Assembly: GCF_000526335.1 (NCBI RefSeq)
Contig: NZ_JAFW01000001.1
Coordinates: 2,108,001-2,172,000 of the forward strand
From: Arthrobacter sp. 31Y
GTDB taxonomy: Bacteria; Actinomycetota; Actinomycetes; Actinomycetales; Micrococcaceae
DNA: 64,000 nucleotides
Direction: 5' to 3'
Shown: one piece after another, positions 8,684 through 17,162 of the stretch
Layout of the letters: every line of letters begins with the position of its first letter
Numbering within the stretch: position 1 is the first letter of the stretch
Translations under genes and position numbers: made by a program
Notes under the pieces: model-generated
The model's database searches: none
What the model saw: only the letters and a program-made list of their open reading frames with translations
Told to the model about the DNA's origin: nothing

Positions 8684-9523
8684 ATGCATGCCGGACCGGG
8701 AGCAAAAAGTACGACGACGATCGCCGCTGCCTGCCTCATCTTCGGCCTGTGGGTGGCTGGCTGCACTACCGCCCCTTCCGGATCTGCGGGTCCGGACAGC
8801 GAGCCTCCCCTACCGACAGTTTCCGTCGCCGCACGGCCCCCATCACCCAGCGCTGTGCCCACGGCTACCGCGCCCCCTGCTTCCGGGCCTGTTGCGTCGG
8901 CTCCTGCCTCTTCGACGCCTCCCCCTTCAAACACCGGCACTCCTTCCGTGGCCGTCCCCGCCGCGCCACCCTCGCCGTCAGCACCAACTCCCGCGCCCTC
9001 GGGCGCTTCGTCCGAGGCGTCACCGACCCAGTCCGCCACCGCCGTCGAACCTTCACCCCGCCCTGGCACCAGCGCGCCTGAACCAACAGCCACCCCCACC
9101 GTCATCCCCGTGGATGTGGAGAACTCAGGACCATCGGTCTACTACGTGGCCATCGACGACGGCGGCGCCCGCGGCGTGCGCTTCGGCTGCAACGACAGCC
9201 TGGTACCTGTCAGGGGAGTTGCTGTACCCGGCGATCCGTTGTCCGTGGCGCTCGGCCGGCTCTTGGGCGCCGGAATGCCGGTGGACAGCGATGCCGCTCT
9301 CTATGACGCACTGGCCAATTCTTCGCTGCGATACCTCTCCGGCTACATGAGCGGGGCAACAGTGGTGGTGAACCTCAGCGGATCACTGCGGCCAGGAGGC
9401 GTGTGCGACATCCCGCGGATCCAGGCGCAGCTGACGCAGACCATCGTGCAAGCCAGCGGTGCGTCCCGTGCCGAGATCTACGTGAATGGCAGGACGCTGA
9501 CGGAGGCACTGAGCGTACGTTGA
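8684..9523 (+). CDS. GerMN-domain lipoprotein
   Basis: The frame is open from further upstream, but the ATG at 8684 is chosen because it starts a lipoprotein signal: basic N-terminus, hydrophobic 'AACLIFGLWVAGC' with lipobox and Cys. This gives 279 residues. Residues about 30-145 are an extracellular linker of almost only Pro, Ser, Thr and Ala. The last 110 residues resemble a GerMN (sporulation/germination) domain, with 'PLSVALGRLLGAGMPVDS' and a C-terminal 'SRAEIYVNGRTLTEAL'. GerMN proteins in non-sporulating actinobacteria are exported and of unclear role, for example LpqB-like cell-envelope functions. The sugar-like low-complexity linker probably spans the cell wall. Confidence 0.75.
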   Translation: MHAGPGAKSTTTIAAACLIFGLWVAGCTTAPSGSAGPDSEPPLPTVSVAARPPSPSAVPTATAPPASGPVASAPASSTPPPSNTGTPSVAVPAAPPSPSAPTPAPSGASSEASPTQSATAVEPSPRPGTSAPEPTATPTVIPVDVENSGPSVYYVAIDDGGARGVRFGCNDSLVPVRGVAVPGDPLSVALGRLLGAGMPVDSDAALYDALANSSLRYLSGYMSGATVVVNLSGSLRPGGVCDIPRIQAQLTQTIVQASGASRAEIYVNGRTLTEALSVR

Positions 9524-9539
9524 TGGCGGCGTTGGGGCC

Positions 9540-10088
9540 TCACGCCGTCGCGATCGCCAGCACCCTCCGGAGAGCCCATGCCACCCGCAACAAGGCCAAA
9601 ATGGAGGCGAAGGCCAGCACGAAGACCAGCACTTCAGGGATCCACAGGCCCGTGACGGAGTCTCCTTCCAGAACCACCGTGACCAAGGCGGCAACCACCA
9701 GCAAGCCCAGTCCCGGGATGGCAAAAAGGAATACCTCGCCGATCTGGCGCCTGTGTGCGGCGGACAGTTTCTCCAAGGGAAGTTCCCGCTGCCCTGGTGC
9801 AGCTTTCTTTCCCAGCACGTTGATCAGCATGGACACACTAGTGAGGGTCAGCCCTGCGGTGGCCCCGGCCAGGGTGGCGAGCGTCTGGAACAGGGTGCGC
9901 CTCGCCCCCGGGTCCGCGGCCTCCAGCATCAGCGGTTGACGTGCCAGCAGCGCGATTCCCAGCCAGATCAGCACGGCAAGGGCAGCCCAAGCGAAGTCAG
10001 CGCTGGGATGCAACAGAAACCAACGCCACAGTGTCCGGCGGCGGCCGGTCCGCTGGATGTCAACCTCGTACAAGCTCATGATCTGCAC
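9540..10088 (-). CDS. Four-helix membrane protein, partner of the upstream gene (RexB-like layout)
   Basis: A 182-residue protein with four predicted membrane helices at about 31-49, 67-90, 117-138 and 148-170, and short charged loops. The start overlaps the 3' end of the preceding gene by 29 nt (20 nt if the second Met at 10079 is used), so the two are translationally coupled. The segment after helix 1 ('TLFQTLATLAGATAGLTLTS') resembles small ion-channel-like membrane proteins such as the lambda RexB region 'LSSYAGTMIAILIAALTF'. The similarity is by pattern only. The function is unknown; one possibility is the membrane effector of a two-gene defence or stress unit. Confidence 0.65.
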   Translation of the reverse strand: MQIMSLYEVDIQRTGRRRTLWRWFLLHPSADFAWAALAVLIWLGIALLARQPLMLEAADPGARRTLFQTLATLAGATAGLTLTSVSMLINVLGKKAAPGQRELPLEKLSAAHRRQIGEVFLFAIPGLGLLVVAALVTVVLEGDSVTGLWIPEVLVFVLAFASILALLRVAWALRRVLAIATA

Positions 10089-11151
10089 CGCCTTGGTTCT
10101 CCCCGGCTGATTGATCCGCTTTTTCGGCTGCTATGCCTGCCTTTTTAGATACTCGCCCGGCCGTTTCAGAGCTCTCCGCGGCCGCGAGAGCTGCCCGAAC
10201 AGCGGCCATTCCACCCGCAACCATGTCCGGCACCAGGGCCGCATCAGCCGAGCCCTTGATGTCCGGCAGGGTCTTGGCGAAAAAGGCCTCGTTGTCCCTG
10301 GCTTGCTTGTTGAGGATGGCTATTGCTTCTGCAGTGGACTTTTGAGGATCGTTGAAGACGTCCGGGTCCACTTCGATGTGCGAGATGAACCGCTCCTTGA
10401 GAAGGTCCACCACTTCACGGTCGCCCGTCAGGGAGTCCTTGCCTTCAGCCACCACGTAGTCGAAATGTTCCACGGATCCGGCCCTGCGGAAGAGATCGAT
10501 CAGTTGTTGGATGCGGTCCCGAATCCGCTGTTTGTCCTCGGCTTTGCCGGATCTGCCTACGCTCAAGGAAATCCGGAACGTACCCTCATTCATGAGGCGT
10601 GAAGCGCTGTCCAGGACGTCAGCCCATTCGCCCTCCATGAGCTTCCCGGAGAGACGTTCGGCAGGAAGCGCGAACTCGAATCGGCTCACCTCCAGGCGTG
10701 TCAGGATTTCCTCGATATCCTCGCGGACAACCGGCACCAGGACTGGCTCGAGCCCAAGCATTCCCTCGAGGTACTCGCCCATTCTTGACGCCCGGGGGCC
10801 GTTGCCACTGGTCAGCACCGCGATGACATTGCGCTTCAGAAAGGCAAAGTAGGTTGTCTCCAGCAGGTGGTCACCGGGAGCCAACGGAAGGGGCTTGCGC
10901 CGGCCAAGGGCGTCTCCGACACTTGGCAGGTTGGTGTCCCGAACCCGGTCCAACAGCAACACGGGATGCGGTGATGACGCCACGGCCTGCGCGAGCAACA
11001 CGGTGCCGTCGACACTGGTGAAGTGCCTGTCCGTCCCGGCGTCCTGGGCCTTCTTCAGCACTTCGGCCACACGGCGGGCTGGAAATGGGCGGTTGAGCCC
11101 GTCACCATTCAACTGCTCGATCCGCCAGAACTGCACACTGCGCCGTGCCAT
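10060..11151 (-). CDS. Uncharacterised cytosolic protein, first gene of a two-gene unit (RexA-like layout)
   Basis: A 363-residue soluble protein with no signal peptide or membrane segment. The N-terminus 'RRSVQFWRIEQLNGDG' looks like a small beta-rich domain. A central segment, 'LLETTYFAFLKRNVIAVLTS', is followed by mixed alpha/beta sequence ('FRISLSVGR') and then a helical region. The last 50 residues are Ala-rich and charged. I cannot assign a known family with confidence. It is coupled by overlap to a four-helix membrane protein, the same arrangement as in RexA/RexB, and Kiwa also pairs a soluble with a membrane protein. A defence role is a hypothesis only. Confidence 0.65.
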   Translation of the reverse strand: MARRSVQFWRIEQLNGDGLNRPFPARRVAEVLKKAQDAGTDRHFTSVDGTVLLAQAVASSPHPVLLLDRVRDTNLPSVGDALGRRKPLPLAPGDHLLETTYFAFLKRNVIAVLTSGNGPRASRMGEYLEGMLGLEPVLVPVVREDIEEILTRLEVSRFEFALPAERLSGKLMEGEWADVLDSASRLMNEGTFRISLSVGRSGKAEDKQRIRDRIQQLIDLFRRAGSVEHFDYVVAEGKDSLTGDREVVDLLKERFISHIEVDPDVFNDPQKSTAEAIAILNKQARDNEAFFAKTLPDIKGSADAALVPDMVAGGMAAVRAALAAAESSETAGRVSKKAGIAAEKADQSAGENQGGADHELVRG

Positions 11152-11252
11152 GGATTCTCCCCTCGTCTTCCGTGACCCATGCTATGGGCGAGGTCCGACA
11201 TTAAAGCCGGGTGCCGCCGTCGTGCGTCAACCCGCTCACGGACAGCACCAAG

Positions 11253-12101
11253 TCACAGGCTGTATTTGGGCCCCGGCGCGAACAGCGAATCCATCTCATC
11301 GTGGCTGCGAGTGCCGGCGAGCCCGGCCCAATTGCCGTCGCCGAGGATTTCCTTCGCCACGCGGGCCACCTTTGCATAAGCCGCTTTGGCCGTGTTGCCA
11401 CCGATGCTGACGCGCCGCACGCCGGCGTCGTGCAGTTCCAGGGGCGACGGCGCACCGACTCCCGCCAAGGCGTTGAGCGGCGCGGGAATCCTGTTGGACA
11501 GCTCGTGCAGGACATGCAGGTCCACAACGCCGGGCACAAAGACTCCGTCCGCGCCTGCAGTGAGGTAGGCCTCGGCACGCCGCAGGGTCTCCTCAACTGC
11601 GGTGTCCGGAAACTGACCGGACAAGTAGGTGTCGGTGCGGGCGTTGATGAACAGCGGTATACCCCGCTCGTCGGCAGCAGCGCGGATCAAGGCAATCCGC
11701 CGCGACTGTTCCATCAGGTCCGTGAGCGGCTCGGTTCCGGAGTCCTCAATATTGATCCCCACGGCTCCCTCGTCCAGGACCGCGTGGACGGTGGCACGCA
11801 GTTCCTCATCAGTGCGCCCGTAGCCGGTCTCGATGTCCGCCGTAACCGGCAACCGGGTGGCCCCTGCGATGCGGCCCAGTGCAGCCATCGCCAAGCCCCA
11901 TGGCACGTGGTCGCCATCCCTGAACCCCAGGCTCCAAGAGACGGCCGAGCTTGAGGTGGCAATCGCAGTGGCACCTGCCTCCTCCACTACCCGGGCGGAG
12001 GCTGCATCCCAGACGTTCACCAGAACCAAAGGGGTGGGCCCGGCGTCGTGAAGCTTATGGAAGTGTTGGGCCTTGGTCACGGATCCCCGGTGCGCAGTCA
12101 T
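11253..12101 (-). CDS. Isocitrate lyase / PEP mutase-family protein
   Basis: A 282-residue TIM-barrel enzyme of the ICL/PEPM superfamily. Recognisable parts are 'NVWDAASARVVEEAGATAIATSS' (in its shorter core), the metal-binding 'VTADIETGYG', 'GINIEDSG' and 'INARTDTYL'. The KKCGH catalytic motif of isocitrate lyase is absent, and the length fits the PEP-mutase/oxaloacetate-hydrolase-like branch. Such enzymes cleave or rearrange C-C or C-P bonds of small carboxylates with Mg2+. It is divergent from the aminotransferase at 12212 with a shared 110-bp control region. The exact reaction is unknown. Confidence 0.85.
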   Translation of the reverse strand: MTAHRGSVTKAQHFHKLHDAGPTPLVLVNVWDAASARVVEEAGATAIATSSSAVSWSLGFRDGDHVPWGLAMAALGRIAGATRLPVTADIETGYGRTDEELRATVHAVLDEGAVGINIEDSGTEPLTDLMEQSRRIALIRAAADERGIPLFINARTDTYLSGQFPDTAVEETLRRAEAYLTAGADGVFVPGVVDLHVLHELSNRIPAPLNALAGVGAPSPLELHDAGVRRVSIGGNTAKAAYAKVARVAKEILGDGNWAGLAGTRSHDEMDSLFAPGPKYSL

Positions 12102-12173
12102 AGCTACATTCCAGCCCTTCCCGATCCCGTCGTAAAGTACAGACCGGGAAAATGAACTTGATCGAAAACAAAT

Positions 12174-12190
12174 GTTGCCTCTTTAGCAAC
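12174..12190. promoter_or_regulatory. Candidate operator, GTTGC-N7-GCAAC
   Basis: A perfect 5-bp inverted repeat with a 7-bp spacer lies 22 bp upstream of the likely GTG start of the aminotransferase. It would be inside the gene if an earlier ATG (12152) were used, which favours the GTG. The regulator is not known. Confidence 0.3.
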
Positions 12191-12211
12191 CTCGAGGAGT
12201 ATCCTGTCACT

Positions 12212-13519
12212 GTGACCCACGAAACACTGGATGCCGGCGCAACGCTGCCCGCTGAAGCCATCGACGCCATTGAGCGGGCCGCCACGGCCGCTCACCCGCA
12301 CGAGGAATTGCTCTCCGCGCGGGCCGCCAACATCAAACAGTCCGCTGTCCGGGATGTCTTCGACATCTCTATGCAACCCGGCCTTGTCTCCCTTGCCGGC
12401 GGCAACCCCTACCTGCAGTCGCTGCCGCTGGAAAAGCTCGGGCAGACCGCCGCGCGCATCATCGCGGAGGAGGGAATGACCGCCCTGCAGTACGGCGGCG
12501 GCCAAGGCACCGAAGAACTCCGCCAGCAAATATGCACCATCATGGCGGCCGAGGGGATCAATGACGCTCTCCCCGAAAACGTTGTCATCACTGCGGGATC
12601 GCAATCGGCACAGGATGTTGCCACCAAGGTCTTCTGCAACCCCGGGGATGTTGTCCTGGTGGAGAACCCCACCTACGTTGGGGCCCTGAACACGTTCGAG
12701 GCGTACCAGGTCCAGGTGGAACCGATTGAAATGGACGACGACGGCCTGGTGCCGGAACTGCTTGAGGCCAGGATTGCGGCACTCCAGTCCGAGGGCAAGA
12801 ACATCAAGTTCCTCTACACCATCCCCAACTTCAACAATCCGTCCGGTATCACCTTGGCCGAGGAACGCAGGCAGCGCATCGTCAATATATGCCGCACTGC
12901 GAATATCATTGTTCTTGAGGACAACCCTTACGGACTCCTCCGCTTCGACGGCCAACCGATCGCACCCATGCGGGCCGCAAATCCGGATGACGTCATCTAC
13001 TTGGGATCGTTCTCCAAGATCTTCGCTCCCGGACTCCGGATCGGGTGGGCCCTGGTTCCCGCCCACTTGCAGCGTCGCTTCTACCTGGCCTCTGAGGCTG
13101 TGACCCTTTGCCCGCCGCCGCTGAATCAAATGCTCGTCTCGGCATATCTTCGCGAGTACGACTGGCAAGGGCAGATCGACACCTACCGGACCCTCTACGC
13201 GGAACGCTGCCAAGCACTGCTGTCCGCGCTCGACGAATACATGCCTGCCGGACTCACTTGGACACGCCCTGATGGCGGCTTCTTCGTATGGGTCACCCTT
13301 CCCGGAGGGGTGGACACGTATCCCCTGCTTAGGAAGGCGATCGACGCGGGGGTGGTTTTCATCCCCGGCGCAGCCTTCTCGCCGGCCGACGGACCCTCCA
13401 ACAAGCTCCGCCTCGCGTTCAGCGCCGTCCCGCCGGATACGATAGCCGAAGGCGTCCGCCGCTTGGCCCCTGTCCTGGCGGAAGCCATTGAAGCTACCAC
13501 TGAAGGAGCACCACAATGA
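12212..13519 (+). CDS. PLP-dependent aminotransferase (class I/II, LysN/KAT-II-like)
   Basis: The frame could start at ATG 12152, but the GTG at 12212 follows GAGGAG and begins the conserved part, giving 435 residues. The fold-type I core is clear: 'SVLxxAG'-like substrate arm 'PGLVSLAGGNPYLQSLP', 'GGGQGTEELR', 'ENPTYVGALNTF' and the PLP lysine in 'GSFSKIFAPGLRIGW'. This is the two-domain aminotransferase branch used for 2-aminoadipate, kynurenine or branched-chain/aromatic amino acids, without the DNA-binding domain of MocR proteins. Its stop overlaps the start of the universal stress gene by 4 nt, so the two are co-translated. Confidence 0.9.
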   Translation: MTHETLDAGATLPAEAIDAIERAATAAHPHEELLSARAANIKQSAVRDVFDISMQPGLVSLAGGNPYLQSLPLEKLGQTAARIIAEEGMTALQYGGGQGTEELRQQICTIMAAEGINDALPENVVITAGSQSAQDVATKVFCNPGDVVLVENPTYVGALNTFEAYQVQVEPIEMDDDGLVPELLEARIAALQSEGKNIKFLYTIPNFNNPSGITLAEERRQRIVNICRTANIIVLEDNPYGLLRFDGQPIAPMRAANPDDVIYLGSFSKIFAPGLRIGWALVPAHLQRRFYLASEAVTLCPPPLNQMLVSAYLREYDWQGQIDTYRTLYAERCQALLSALDEYMPAGLTWTRPDGGFFVWVTLPGGVDTYPLLRKAIDAGVVFIPGAAFSPADGPSNKLRLAFSAVPPDTIAEGVRRLAPVLAEAIEATTEGAPQ

Positions 13520-13944
13520 CCGGAGTTGTGATCGTCGGAGTAGACGGCAGCGAGACGGCAATGAGGGCAGCGAAGGCCGCCCAGCAGTTGGCGATCGGAC
13601 TTGGAGCCAACCTCCGCGTGGTGAGCGCTTTCGACAGCAACCGGACAGAGGTTGTTGAGATCGGCACCGACAAGTGGATCGTCTCCGATGCCGCCGAAGC
13701 TGAAGCTGTGGCCCGCGCGGTAGCCGAGCGCCTGACGGACGACCGCCTTGAGGTGACCTACTCGGCCGCCCGCGGCAAGCCGGGTGAAGCGCTGGTCAAG
13801 GAAGCTGAAATCCAGGACGCCCGCCTGATCGTGGTGGGCAATCGTCGGATGCAGGGCTTGGGTCGCGTGCTGGGGAGCGTAGCCAACACTGTTGCGCATA
13901 CGGCGCCCTGCGACGTCTACATCGCCAAGACCGACCAGCCGTAG
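13516..13944 (+). CDS. Universal stress protein (UspA family)
   Basis: A 142-residue single Usp domain. It begins 'VVIVGVDGSETAMRAAKAA' and ends with the ATP-binding signature 'GNRRMQGLGRVLGSVANTV', which follows the G-2x-G-9x-G(S/T) pattern, so ATP binding is expected. It is cytosolic and probably senses energy or stress state. The start overlaps the aminotransferase stop (ATGA), and AAGGAG lies ahead of the ATG. A strong terminator follows. Confidence 0.92.
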   Translation: MTGVVIVGVDGSETAMRAAKAAQQLAIGLGANLRVVSAFDSNRTEVVEIGTDKWIVSDAAEAEAVARAVAERLTDDRLEVTYSAARGKPGEALVKEAEIQDARLIVVGNRRMQGLGRVLGSVANTVAHTAPCDVYIAKTDQP

Positions 13945-13961
13945 AGCGAGCTGAATCACGC

Positions 13962-13990
13962 TGCCGGGTGGGGAGTCTCACCCGGCATTT
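13962..13990 (+). terminator. Intrinsic terminator after the universal stress gene
   Basis: TGCCGGGTG (13962-13970) and CACCCGGCA (13979-13987) are perfect inverted repeats with an 8-nt loop, followed by TTT. It lies 18 bp after the stop. Confidence 0.8.
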
Positions 13991-14090
13991 GGCGTCTTTT
14001 GGGCAGGATCCCCGAAGTCATCGTTATAAAATCGAGATGCCCCCAATGGCGCGTGCCACCTCCACTTACTGACTTCAGGGGATCATTTTC

Positions 14091-14429
14091 TTGCTTACTT
14101 TGCAGCCGCGCCAGCGCGTGGGACACGACATCCTGCTTGCCCGCCACGGCAACCACATCAGCACCATGCGCTATGACCGGGGCAACGATCGCATCATCGC
14201 CATGCTCGACGACGGCTCCTGGGACAGCGCCCCCAACATGATCTCCCCCAGCCTTGAGATGCCCGAAACATTCGGCAGCGTCTTCCGCAAGGATTGGCGC
14301 TTCCTTTCCGTGGCGTGCGTCGCCATGGTGACCGTGGCCGCCGTCGCCATGGGCATCAGCGTTGACATGGCAAACCACATGTCGACGACGGAACTTCAGG
14401 CGCTGCTGGTCAGCTACCCGGCGTTCTAG
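14091..14429 (+). CDS. Small protein with one C-terminal membrane helix, function unknown
   Basis: A 112-residue frame starting at TTG (a GTG at 14119 is the alternative). The first 60 residues are soluble and look like a small domain ('GHDILLARHGNHISTMRYD'). A single membrane helix follows at about 72-90 ('SVACVAMVTVAAVAMGISV') and then a short tail. The 3' end overlaps the end of the convergent permease gene by 20 nt. I do not recognise a family; third-position GC bias supports coding. Confidence 0.55.
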   Translation: MLTLQPRQRVGHDILLARHGNHISTMRYDRGNDRIIAMLDDGSWDSAPNMISPSLEMPETFGSVFRKDWRFLSVACVAMVTVAAVAMGISVDMANHMSTTELQALLVSYPAF

Positions 14430-15840
14430 CGCCTTCTCGTTCCTGCGGCTTAGGTCCCGGCGGGAGCGCATCCTCCTCGGCGACCATGCCGTCGTCGAAC
14501 GTGAGAGCTACCGGCCCTCCAGACTTCCGCCTGCGCAGCAGGAAAATGACAACTCCTACTGCAAGCCACGCGGCGCCCAGCAGGTACGTGAACCAGGCCA
14601 GTGAAGTCCATAGCCAGGCGATGAAGGCAAAACCCAGCACCGGCATGACCAGGTTGCGTATGGTTCCCGCTGTTCCCCGCTTCCGCAGGTCGAGAAAGAC
14701 CACCTTGATGGTTGCCAGGTTCACCACGGCGAAGGCGACCAGAGCCCCAAAGTTGATCATGTACACCGCCTGTTCCAGCGTGATGACAAGGGCGATCAAG
14801 GACACTGCGGAGACGAGCATTGCCGCGAAATATGGGGTGCGGAACCGCGGGTGCAGCCTTGACAGCGCACCGGGCAGGATCCCGTCCCTGCCCATGGCGT
14901 AGATGACGCGGCTGACGCTCATCTGGGCAGCAGTACCGCAAAGGACCAACCCGCCAAGGTTCACGATCACGAATACCACCATGAGCACATCGCCTCCGGC
15001 GCGCTGCATGAGTTCGGTTCCTGCGGCATCGAGGTTGGCGATTGATCTCCACTCGGGAGCGATGAGACTACCGGCCACGGAAAACAGGGTGTAGCCCAAG
15101 CCGGCGAAGAGCGTGGACAAGATGATGCCCCGCGGAACATCGCGCTGAGGGTTCCGTGTCTCTTCGGAGAGAGTGGAGACGCCGTCGAATCCCAGGAAGG
15201 CAAAGGCCACAATTGCCGCGGCGGCCATCACCGGCGCGATCCCGCCCTCCCCCAAGGTCAGAGGCCGGGCAATACTGCCGAAGGACAGGTCCGGGGCGTT
15301 AACCACAGCCAGGACAAGGAACACCAGAATCACCAGAACCGAGGCCGCCACCACCACGATGTTCATCTTCTTGATCCATGCAACGCCGATCACGCTGAAG
15401 AGCCCCACCACCAAGAGGCAAAGCAGGACGGCGAGCTGCGGCGCTATGACGGGCACCAGGCTATTGAGATACAGGCCGAAGAGCAGGAAGTTCACCATCG
15501 GCAGGAACAAATAGTCCAGCATCATGGCCCAACCCACCAGGAATCCCACTGGGCTGCCGAACGCCCGGGAGGCGTAAGCGTAGGCGCCACCGGTAACTGG
15601 GACGTGCCTGGCCATTTGGCCATAGCTATGCGCGGTGAACAGCATCGCCACCAGGGCAGCGACGTAAGCGGCCGGTAGATGCCCGTCACTGATCTCGGTC
15701 CCCGCGCCATAAACAGCCACCACGGACAGGATGCCCATGGAGGTCAGGCCAAACGCGATGAGCGACGGTAAACCCAGAACGCGTTTGAGCGTTGGGGCCG
15801 CCGCCGGGCCATCCATTGCGCTACTTCCAGTGATGGTCAT
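14410..15840 (-). CDS. APC-family amino acid permease
   Basis: The frame extends to 15969, but the ATG at 15840 has GAGGAG seven bases upstream and begins the conserved part, giving 476 residues with about 12 membrane helices. The N-terminal 'FGLTSMGILSVVAVYG' and the first-helix region, plus 'GFDGVSTLSEETRNPQRDVPRGI' in its core, are typical of the amino acid-polyamine-organocation superfamily. It imports amino acids or an amine by cation symport. It is divergent from an amidohydrolase, with two similar palindromes in between, so the pair may serve uptake and breakdown of one nitrogen compound. Confidence 0.92.
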   Translation of the reverse strand: MTITGSSAMDGPAAAPTLKRVLGLPSLIAFGLTSMGILSVVAVYGAGTEISDGHLPAAYVAALVAMLFTAHSYGQMARHVPVTGGAYAYASRAFGSPVGFLVGWAMMLDYLFLPMVNFLLFGLYLNSLVPVIAPQLAVLLCLLVVGLFSVIGVAWIKKMNIVVVAASVLVILVFLVLAVVNAPDLSFGSIARPLTLGEGGIAPVMAAAAIVAFAFLGFDGVSTLSEETRNPQRDVPRGIILSTLFAGLGYTLFSVAGSLIAPEWRSIANLDAAGTELMQRAGGDVLMVVFVIVNLGGLVLCGTAAQMSVSRVIYAMGRDGILPGALSRLHPRFRTPYFAAMLVSAVSLIALVITLEQAVYMINFGALVAFAVVNLATIKVVFLDLRKRGTAGTIRNLVMPVLGFAFIAWLWTSLAWFTYLLGAAWLAVGVVIFLLRRRKSGGPVALTFDDGMVAEEDALPPGPKPQEREGARTPGS

Positions 15841-15921
15841 GGGGTTCTCCTCGATGCGATCCGGGTCACATAAATGAATGTTGTTCATTAGAGTAAGTCG
15901 GCGATGGGTACTTGTACAGCT

Positions 15922-15935
15922 TTTGGTATCCCAAA
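15922..15935. promoter_or_regulatory. Candidate GntR-type operator 1 (TTTGG-TATC-CCAAA)
   Basis: A perfect 5-bp inverted repeat with a 4-bp spacer, 82 bp upstream of the permease start. It closely resembles the second palindrome at 16017-16030. The TGGTANNCCA-like core is common for GntR regulators of the FCD type, but no such gene is adjacent. Confidence 0.4.
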
Positions 15936-16016
15936 CGTTCAATAAGACTGAATCGTCGGAGACTTGCATCTCTGAATGGCTGGATTCCTTGCTGACACTT
16001 CTTTGAGTACGGGATG

Positions 16017-16030
16017 TTTGGTATACCTAA
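16017..16030. promoter_or_regulatory. Candidate GntR-type operator 2 (TTTGGTATACCTAAA core)
   Basis: The 8-mer GGTATACC is perfectly palindromic and flanked by TTT and TAAA. It lies 23 bp before the amidohydrolase start and nearly repeats the palindrome at 15922-15935, 95 bp away. Confidence 0.45.
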
Positions 16031-16053
16031 ACGAAAACCCTGAAAGGACCCTG

Positions 16054-17151
16054 ATGACTGCACCACCCACACCGATCCGCAATATGGCCGAGCCGCCCTA
16101 TGGGCAGGATCTCCTGATCACACCGGGTTTTGTCGACGCGCATATACACCCTGACAAAACCACCTGGGGCTCTGGCTGGCTATCCCGTGTACCAGCGCAA
16201 ACACTGACGGACCTCATAGGGAACGATCTCCGGGCACAGCTCGTGTTTCAGGACAGCGTCGAGGACAGGGCCTATGCCTTGATGAGCCATGCCGTCCTTA
16301 ACGGGACCATGGCCATGCGGGCGCACGTGGACGTGGCGCCGCAAATAGGCCTCAGGAACATCCACGGTGTTCGTGCAGCAGCTGAGCGTTTGGCTCCGTA
16401 CCTGGAGGTCCAGGTGGTCGCATTCCCCCAGTTCGGCCTGCTCAGCAACCCCGGCACGCTTGACCTCATGGAGGCTTCCCTGGCGGAGGGGGCTGATCTC
16501 GTGGGCGGGATAGACCCGACGTCGCTGGACGGAGACCTGCATGGCCATCTGGATGCCATCTTTGCGCTTGCGAACCGGCATGGCAGGGACTTGGACATCC
16601 ACCTGCACGACGTCGGTGCGGACGGCTTGGCGCAGATGCGTGTCATCGCTGCACGCACCCTGGCCGAAGGCATGCAAGGGAGAGTCACCATCGGGCATGG
16701 TTTTGCTCTCTGCGATGCCTCACAACCCGATCTTGGCTCTACCTTGGACGCAATGGCCGAGGCAGGAATCTGGATGGCTACGTGCGCCCTTGGAGCCGAT
16801 CCCGTACCTGATCTGGACCTACTGGAAAGGCACGGAGTCAAGGTTGCCCTCGGCTCAGACGGAGTCCGCGATGCTTGGTCTCCGTTCGGCACCGGCAGCA
16901 TGATGGATCGCGCGCACTTGCTGGGTTACCGCACAGGAGCCTCCACCGATGCGGAGTTGGAGCGCTGCTTCCGGCTTGCCACGTCAGTAGGTGCACAGCT
17001 CATTGGATCAGCCGAGGTGAAGAACTTCTCCGGCGCAGAATCCGCTGACCGGCTGGAATTCGCTGCGAGCTCCATCCCGGAGCTGGTAGTTGACCGCCCC
17101 GCTCCGCTGAGGGTGGTGCGGGGTGGCAGAGCCGTGGCCCTCCAAGCCTGA
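16054..17151 (+). CDS. Amidohydrolase (cytosine deaminase/CodA-like)
   Basis: The ATG at 16054 has GAAAGGA ahead of it and gives 365 residues. The amidohydrolase metal site is visible: 'GFVDAHIHPDKT' (first two His), 'DIHLHDVG', 'IGHGFAL' (later His residues) and 'LGSDGVRDAWSPFG' with the catalytic Asp. The order and the 'SDGVRDxWxPxG' end are those of cytosine deaminase and isoguanine/creatinine-type deaminases. The N-terminal half of the usual beta-sandwich is nearly absent, as the barrel starts at about residue 20. It likely deaminates an N-heterocycle supplied by the divergent permease; this link is inferred. Confidence 0.85.
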   Translation: MTAPPTPIRNMAEPPYGQDLLITPGFVDAHIHPDKTTWGSGWLSRVPAQTLTDLIGNDLRAQLVFQDSVEDRAYALMSHAVLNGTMAMRAHVDVAPQIGLRNIHGVRAAAERLAPYLEVQVVAFPQFGLLSNPGTLDLMEASLAEGADLVGGIDPTSLDGDLHGHLDAIFALANRHGRDLDIHLHDVGADGLAQMRVIAARTLAEGMQGRVTIGHGFALCDASQPDLGSTLDAMAEAGIWMATCALGADPVPDLDLLERHGVKVALGSDGVRDAWSPFGTGSMMDRAHLLGYRTGASTDAELERCFRLATSVGAQLIGSAEVKNFSGAESADRLEFAASSIPELVVDRPAPLRVVRGGRAVALQA

Positions 17152-17162
17152 TCGGACGGCAG

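Noticed and set aside
9403..9939. A 178-codon plus-strand frame overlapping the end of the GerMN gene and antisense to the membrane protein
   Set aside because: It overlaps two better supported genes and has Ser/Thr/Arg-rich shadow composition.
12104..13561. A 485-codon minus-strand frame opposite the aminotransferase
   Set aside because: Antisense to a gene with a clear PLP motif; no motif of its own.
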